Below the pieces are notes generated by a model. That model saw only the letters and a list, made by a program, of their open reading frames with translations, was not told the DNA's origin and ran no database searches. The translations under genes and the position numbers were made by a program. This document shows positions 14,924 through 17,113 of a stretch of DNA of 17,113 nt, one piece after another; the first letter of the stretch is position 1; each line of letters starts with the position of its first letter. Source of the DNA: JBNKDD01 sp050288085 (GTDB lineage: Bacteria; Chloroflexota; Anaerolineae; Aggregatilineales; UBA3940); the NCBI GenBank assembly GCA_050288085.1, contig JBNKDD010000112.1, forward strand, positions 1 through 17,113. Direction: 5' to 3'.

Positions 14924-15043
14924 CTCTTTTGTCCGTTCTTTCTACCTACAGAGTTCGCTATCTCGATAGGTTTGGGGGCCAGATTTTACATTCTACATAC
15001 CACAGATGCGAAATAGAATTGCGATGTAACACATGTAGTATCA

Positions 15044-15069
15044 CTACGGCGAAGCAAAATTTCGTGTAG
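15044..15069. repeat. Candidate recombinase core site (inverted arms, 7-bp spacer)
   Basis: The arms CTACGGCGAA (15044-15053) and TTCGTGTAG (15061-15069) are inverted repeats apart from one extra base, separated by GCAAAAT. This is the size and shape of a tyrosine-recombinase crossover site. The right arm is the inverted copy of the repeat core CTACACGAA. It lies about 120 bp upstream of the recombinase start. Confidence 0.5.
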
Positions 15070-15118
15070 CCTATATAATAGTCAAGGAAAACTTTTTACT
15101 TCCCCCTATTTGGATTTT

Positions 15119-15136
15119 CTTGATGACTACACGAAA
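15119..15136 (+). repeat. Direct repeat copy 1 (18 bp)
   Basis: CTTGATGACTACACGAAA is identical to copy 3 over all 18 bases. The bases before it also resemble copy 3 (CCTATTT about 20 bases upstream in both). A half-hearted second arm, TTCG, follows at 15141-15144. Confidence 0.85.
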
Positions 15137-15267
15137 CACTTTCGCTCCCCTACCCTGTCAGGTATATTGCTATCAAAACTACCCTAACTGTCAAAACTAT
15201 CAAGAAAGTTGACCCCTGTTTTCCGGCTTTCCCTGATGTAAATTTAATATCCTTATCTCGAATTCGG

Positions 15268-15300
15268 CTTAATGACTACACGAAGCAAGTTTTTGCGTAA
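15268..15300 (+). repeat. Direct repeat copy 2 with second arm, candidate core site
   Basis: CTTAATGACTACACGAAG (15268-15285) matches the other copies at 16 of 18 bases. After CTACACGAA the spacer GCAAGTT (7 bp) is followed by TTTGCGTAA, an inverted arm matching TTCGTGTAG at six of nine bases. Spacer length and its GCAA start match the site at 15044-15069. Confidence 0.6.
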
Positions 15301-15422
15301 CTTTTCCTGGCAAAAGCCTAATCGAGCTTTGATAGTGTGGTGAGTCATTTGCAAACAAGCCAATCAACTCATACTTATATCACTTCCCTTGAACATTTTT
15401 CTTTTCCAACCTATTTCAAAAG

Positions 15423-15440
15423 CTTGATGACTACACGAAA
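15423..15440 (+). repeat. Direct repeat copy 3 at the 3' end of the eIF2B-like gene
   Basis: CTTGATGACTACACGAAA is identical to copy 1. On the minus strand it encodes the last residues and TAG stop (His-Phe-Val-stop) of the adjacent gene. This is a usual arrangement for an integration site that preserves the end of the target gene. Confidence 0.8.
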
Positions 15441-16348
15441 TGCGATTCTATCCTCTGATCTGTCGAAATAGACCGGCACAACGCCGCTATATCCCGGCCA
15501 ACAAGCAAATCTTTTTCGGTTACGACCCCCGACCAGTAGTCCCAGGGTGTCAGGTCAAAATAGCGGTTTTCCACTGTAACAGCCGCGGGAACATCCTCCC
15601 ACACCTCGGAGTGTGGATGATCGGTTATAGGTGGCAGGCCAAGACGGGAAGGCCAAATTTTAGTTTGATCTGCCAGAACGTAAGCAGGAATCTTCAAAGT
15701 ATGGGCAGCAACTGCCACCAATGCTGTACCGGTTTTATTCACGACACCCTGATCTGTCAGACTGTCCGCACCCGCTATAAACAGATCGGAACGCAGCAAG
15801 CCATCATAAGCAGCAGCATCCACTATAACAGATGTATCTAAACCCTGATCGCTTAACCAGGCAGCCAGAGCCCGCCCTTCATAATTTGGGCGCGACTCAA
15901 GACATATCACCCGCAAATGGTGTCCCTGCCGAACCGCATAGACCAAGGCGCTGGCAACTGCCGCACTGCGGCTCAACGTTATTACCATTCCATCCTGAGG
16001 AAAAATATGTAACGCCGTTTCAGTTATGCGCCGAGCTAGCTGCTGGCCCTCTGACAAATAATCTGCTGCATATTCCCTCAGTTGTTGGCAAGTTGTCGCC
16101 GGGTCTATTGAAGCATCTGCAAACAATAATGCCTGGTTCAGGACTCCCACAACCGGAGCCATTGAAGGCTGACCGGTTAATATGTCGCGGGCCATCTCCC
16201 ATAAATCATCGTTGAGCTGAGAATTAGAGTCCGGCTGTTCTTGCTCCAGGTAAGTGATCAGAACCTGGGCACAATCACGGGCAATCTGGCTGGCCCCAGA
16301 TTCGCGGTCTGTCGCAATCTGGCGAATCTGCTCACGCCATGACAGCAT
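15431..16348 (-). CDS. eIF2B-alpha/MtnA-like (IF-2B superfamily) protein
   Basis: This 305-residue protein belongs to the family of eIF2B regulatory subunits, methylthioribose-1-phosphate isomerase (MtnA) and ribose-1,5-bisphosphate isomerase. After a helical N-terminal half comes the Rossmann-like part: VICLESRPNYEGRALA (148-163), FIAGADSLTDQGVVNKTGT (190-208, with the family GAD and NKxGT motifs) and YVLADQTK (223-230). The isomerases use a Cys near 'THCN'; the matching stretch here is VITLSRSAAV, with Ser126, so isomerase activity is doubtful while Asp195 is kept. The start is ATG at 16348, 1 bp after the hflX stop with GGAAGAG as ribosome site; an ATG at 16414 would overlap hflX by 65 bp and is less likely. 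The C-terminus comes from a repeat copy. Confidence 0.85.
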   Translation of the reverse strand: MLSWREQIRQIATDRESGASQIARDCAQVLITYLEQEQPDSNSQLNDDLWEMARDILTGQPSMAPVVGVLNQALLFADASIDPATTCQQLREYAADYLSEGQQLARRITETALHIFPQDGMVITLSRSAAVASALVYAVRQGHHLRVICLESRPNYEGRALAAWLSDQGLDTSVIVDAAAYDGLLRSDLFIAGADSLTDQGVVNKTGTALVAVAAHTLKIPAYVLADQTKIWPSRLGLPPITDHPHSEVWEDVPAAVTVENRYFDLTPWDYWSGVVTEKDLLVGRDIAALCRSISTDQRIESHFV

Positions 16349-16349
16349 A

Positions 16350-17113
16350 TCACTCTTCCGAATCGACGAGGTAGGGTTGATAGGATGGCATATGTTGAGG
16401 TGGCAGCGAACCAATCAGGCGCGTGTGCTCAGCTTCGTGAATTTCCTCATCAACAATACCAACTTCGTGAAAGAGCGCGATTAAACGCCCCTCCCGATAA
16501 GGAATCCGAACTTCAACATGGTGCAACTGGGACTCCAGAACTTGTTCGATGGCATCTATCAGCCCATCGATTCCCGTGCCTCGCAACGCGGAGATTCCAA
16601 TCGCATCAGGGTAACGTATCCACAAATCTTCCAGATGCTGTGAATCGCCCTCTTCTTCCAGGATGTCACACTTGTTTAAGACCATCAAGGTAGGAACATC
16701 CTCAATCCCCAGATCATCGGCCAGGGTTCGCTCAACAGCTTCGATTTGCTCATAAGCATTTGGATGAGAAGCATCGACAACATGTAGAAGCAGTGATGCC
16801 TCGTTGATTTCTTCGAGCGTGGCCCGAAAGGCAGCAACCAGCATAGTTGGCAGCTTTTGAATAAAACCAACCGTATCGGTAAACAAAATCGGTTGGCCTC
16901 CGGGTAGTTCAATCCGGCGGGTGGTTGGATCCAGCGTTGCGAACAGTTGATCGGCAACATAAACTGATGCGCCGCTCAACCTGTTCAGCAAGGTAGACTT
17001 GCCAGCATTGGTATAGCCAACCAGCGCAACAACTGGCACACCTGAGCGTCGGCGACGCGCCCGATAACGCTCACGGTGGGCACGGACATCTTCTAATTCT
17101 CGCTTCAATGACG
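16350..17113 (-). CDS. hflX: HflX-type ribosome-associated GTPase, C-terminal part (cut by right edge)
   Basis: The frame is open to the right edge; the TTG at 17108 is internal (the preceding codon reads Ser, as in the usual SLKRELE linker). HflX binds the large ribosomal subunit and splits stalled ribosomes under stress. Visible are the end of the helical linker (RELEDVRAHRERYRARRRR), the GTPase motifs G1 GYTNAGKST, G3 DTVGF, G4 NKCD and G5 SAL, and the C-terminal alpha/beta domain (VEVRIPYREGRLIALFHEVG). The N-terminal HflX domain is outside the window. The stop at 16350-16352 is followed directly by the eIF2B-like start, so the two are translationally coupled. Confidence 0.95.
   Translation of the reverse strand, partial: SLKRELEDVRAHRERYRARRRRSGVPVVALVGYTNAGKSTLLNRLSGASVYVADQLFATLDPTTRRIELPGGQPILFTDTVGFIQKLPTMLVAAFRATLEEINEASLLLHVVDASHPNAYEQIEAVERTLADDLGIEDVPTLMVLNKCDILEEEGDSQHLEDLWIRYPDAIGISALRGTGIDGLIDAIEQVLESQLHHVEVRIPYREGRLIALFHEVGIVDEEIHEAEHTRLIGSLPPQHMPSYQPYLVDSEE

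Larger units (their letters stand above)
14924..15430. other. AT-rich noncoding segment with recombination-site-like repeats
   Basis: These roughly 500 bases carry no convincing gene. They lie between the start of the recombinase and the end of the eIF2B-like gene, and contain three direct copies of an 18-bp repeat, an inverted core copy, two core-site-like inverted repeats and further CTACAT/ATGTAG pairs (14993-14998 and 15033-15038). A weak minus-strand promoter for the recombinase may lie at TTGACT (15085-15080) but lacks a good -10. The long plus-strand frame reaching 15069 is antisense to the recombinase and was not accepted. Confidence 0.7.

Noticed and set aside
14692..15069. Plus-strand coding frame
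   Set aside because: It is mostly antisense to the recombinase, has no good ribosome site, and reads as a low-complexity non-protein sequence ending in the repeat.
15119..15440. CRISPR array
   Set aside because: Repeats are only 18 bp, gaps are about 130-140 bp, copies are not all identical, one core copy is inverted, and no cas gene is present.
15044..15440. Integron attC array
   Set aside because: The RYYYAAC/GTTRRRY core boxes are not seen, the units hold no cassette genes, and the recombinase looks like a phage/Xer type rather than IntI.
16349..16414. Longer N-terminus for the eIF2B-like protein
   Set aside because: It would overlap the hflX coding end by 65 bp; the added residues do not resemble the family, and the ATG at 16348 is well placed for coupling.

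Overview
The window looks like chromosomal DNA of an environmental bacterium, most likely Chloroflexota (Anaerolineae/Caldilineae-like). This is an inference from family content: a transmembrane Ser/Thr kinase with a Thr/Pro-rich linker and an NBR1-like outer domain, a small VKOR, a WYL regulator beside a Nudix hydrolase, a large GT39-type membrane glycosyltransferase with an extra C-terminal beta domain, DUF2207 proteins and an SPFH-SHOCT protein. Base composition is moderate, with an AT-rich stretch at 14.9-15.4 kb.

Layout. 1-625: 3' part of an IS4/IS701-like DDE transposase cut by the left edge. 782-1553: a consensus sigma70-type promoter drives a two-S1-domain RNA-binding protein, ended by a perfect 30-bp palindromic terminator shared with the convergent gene. 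1634-5670 (minus): Nudix hydrolase -> WYL regulator (4-bp overlap) -> small beta protein -> Ser/Thr kinase -> VKOR. The kinase outer domain has exactly two cysteines and VKOR starts 8 bp downstream, suggesting VKOR may form a disulfide in the receptor kinase.

5703-5752: a divergent control region with a perfect 14-bp palindrome over both candidate -35 boxes. 5851-10796 (plus): a five-gene operon made of a DUF2207 ectodomain-only protein, a full-length DUF2207 protein with a Gly-rich tail, a membrane protein with winged-helix-like and zinc-ribbon parts, a coiled-coil protein, and an SPFH protein with a Gln-rich linker and a SHOCT-like tail. The composition recalls Psp/Ydj-type membrane-stress modules, but with DUF2207 proteins and a non-PspA helical protein. 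An orphan response regulator follows (10933-11304), overlapping the 3' end of the convergent glycosyltransferase.

11279-14923 (minus): tyrosine recombinase -> degenerate NERD-like membrane protein -> GT39-type glycosyltransferase. Upstream of the recombinase, 14924-15430 is a noncoding AT-rich segment with three direct copies of an 18-bp repeat spaced 149 and 155 bp, plus an inverted core copy. Two of these loci read as recombinase core sites (inverted arms around a 7-bp spacer beginning GCAA). The last direct repeat encodes the final codons of the next gene, as expected for an integration site at a gene's 3' end.

15431-17113 (minus): hflX (cut by the right edge) followed, 1 bp after its stop, by an eIF2B-alpha/MtnA-like protein lacking the isomerase cysteine.

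The most interesting parts are the recombinase with its repeat array and the DUF2207/zinc-ribbon/coiled-coil/SPFH operon with its divergent operator.
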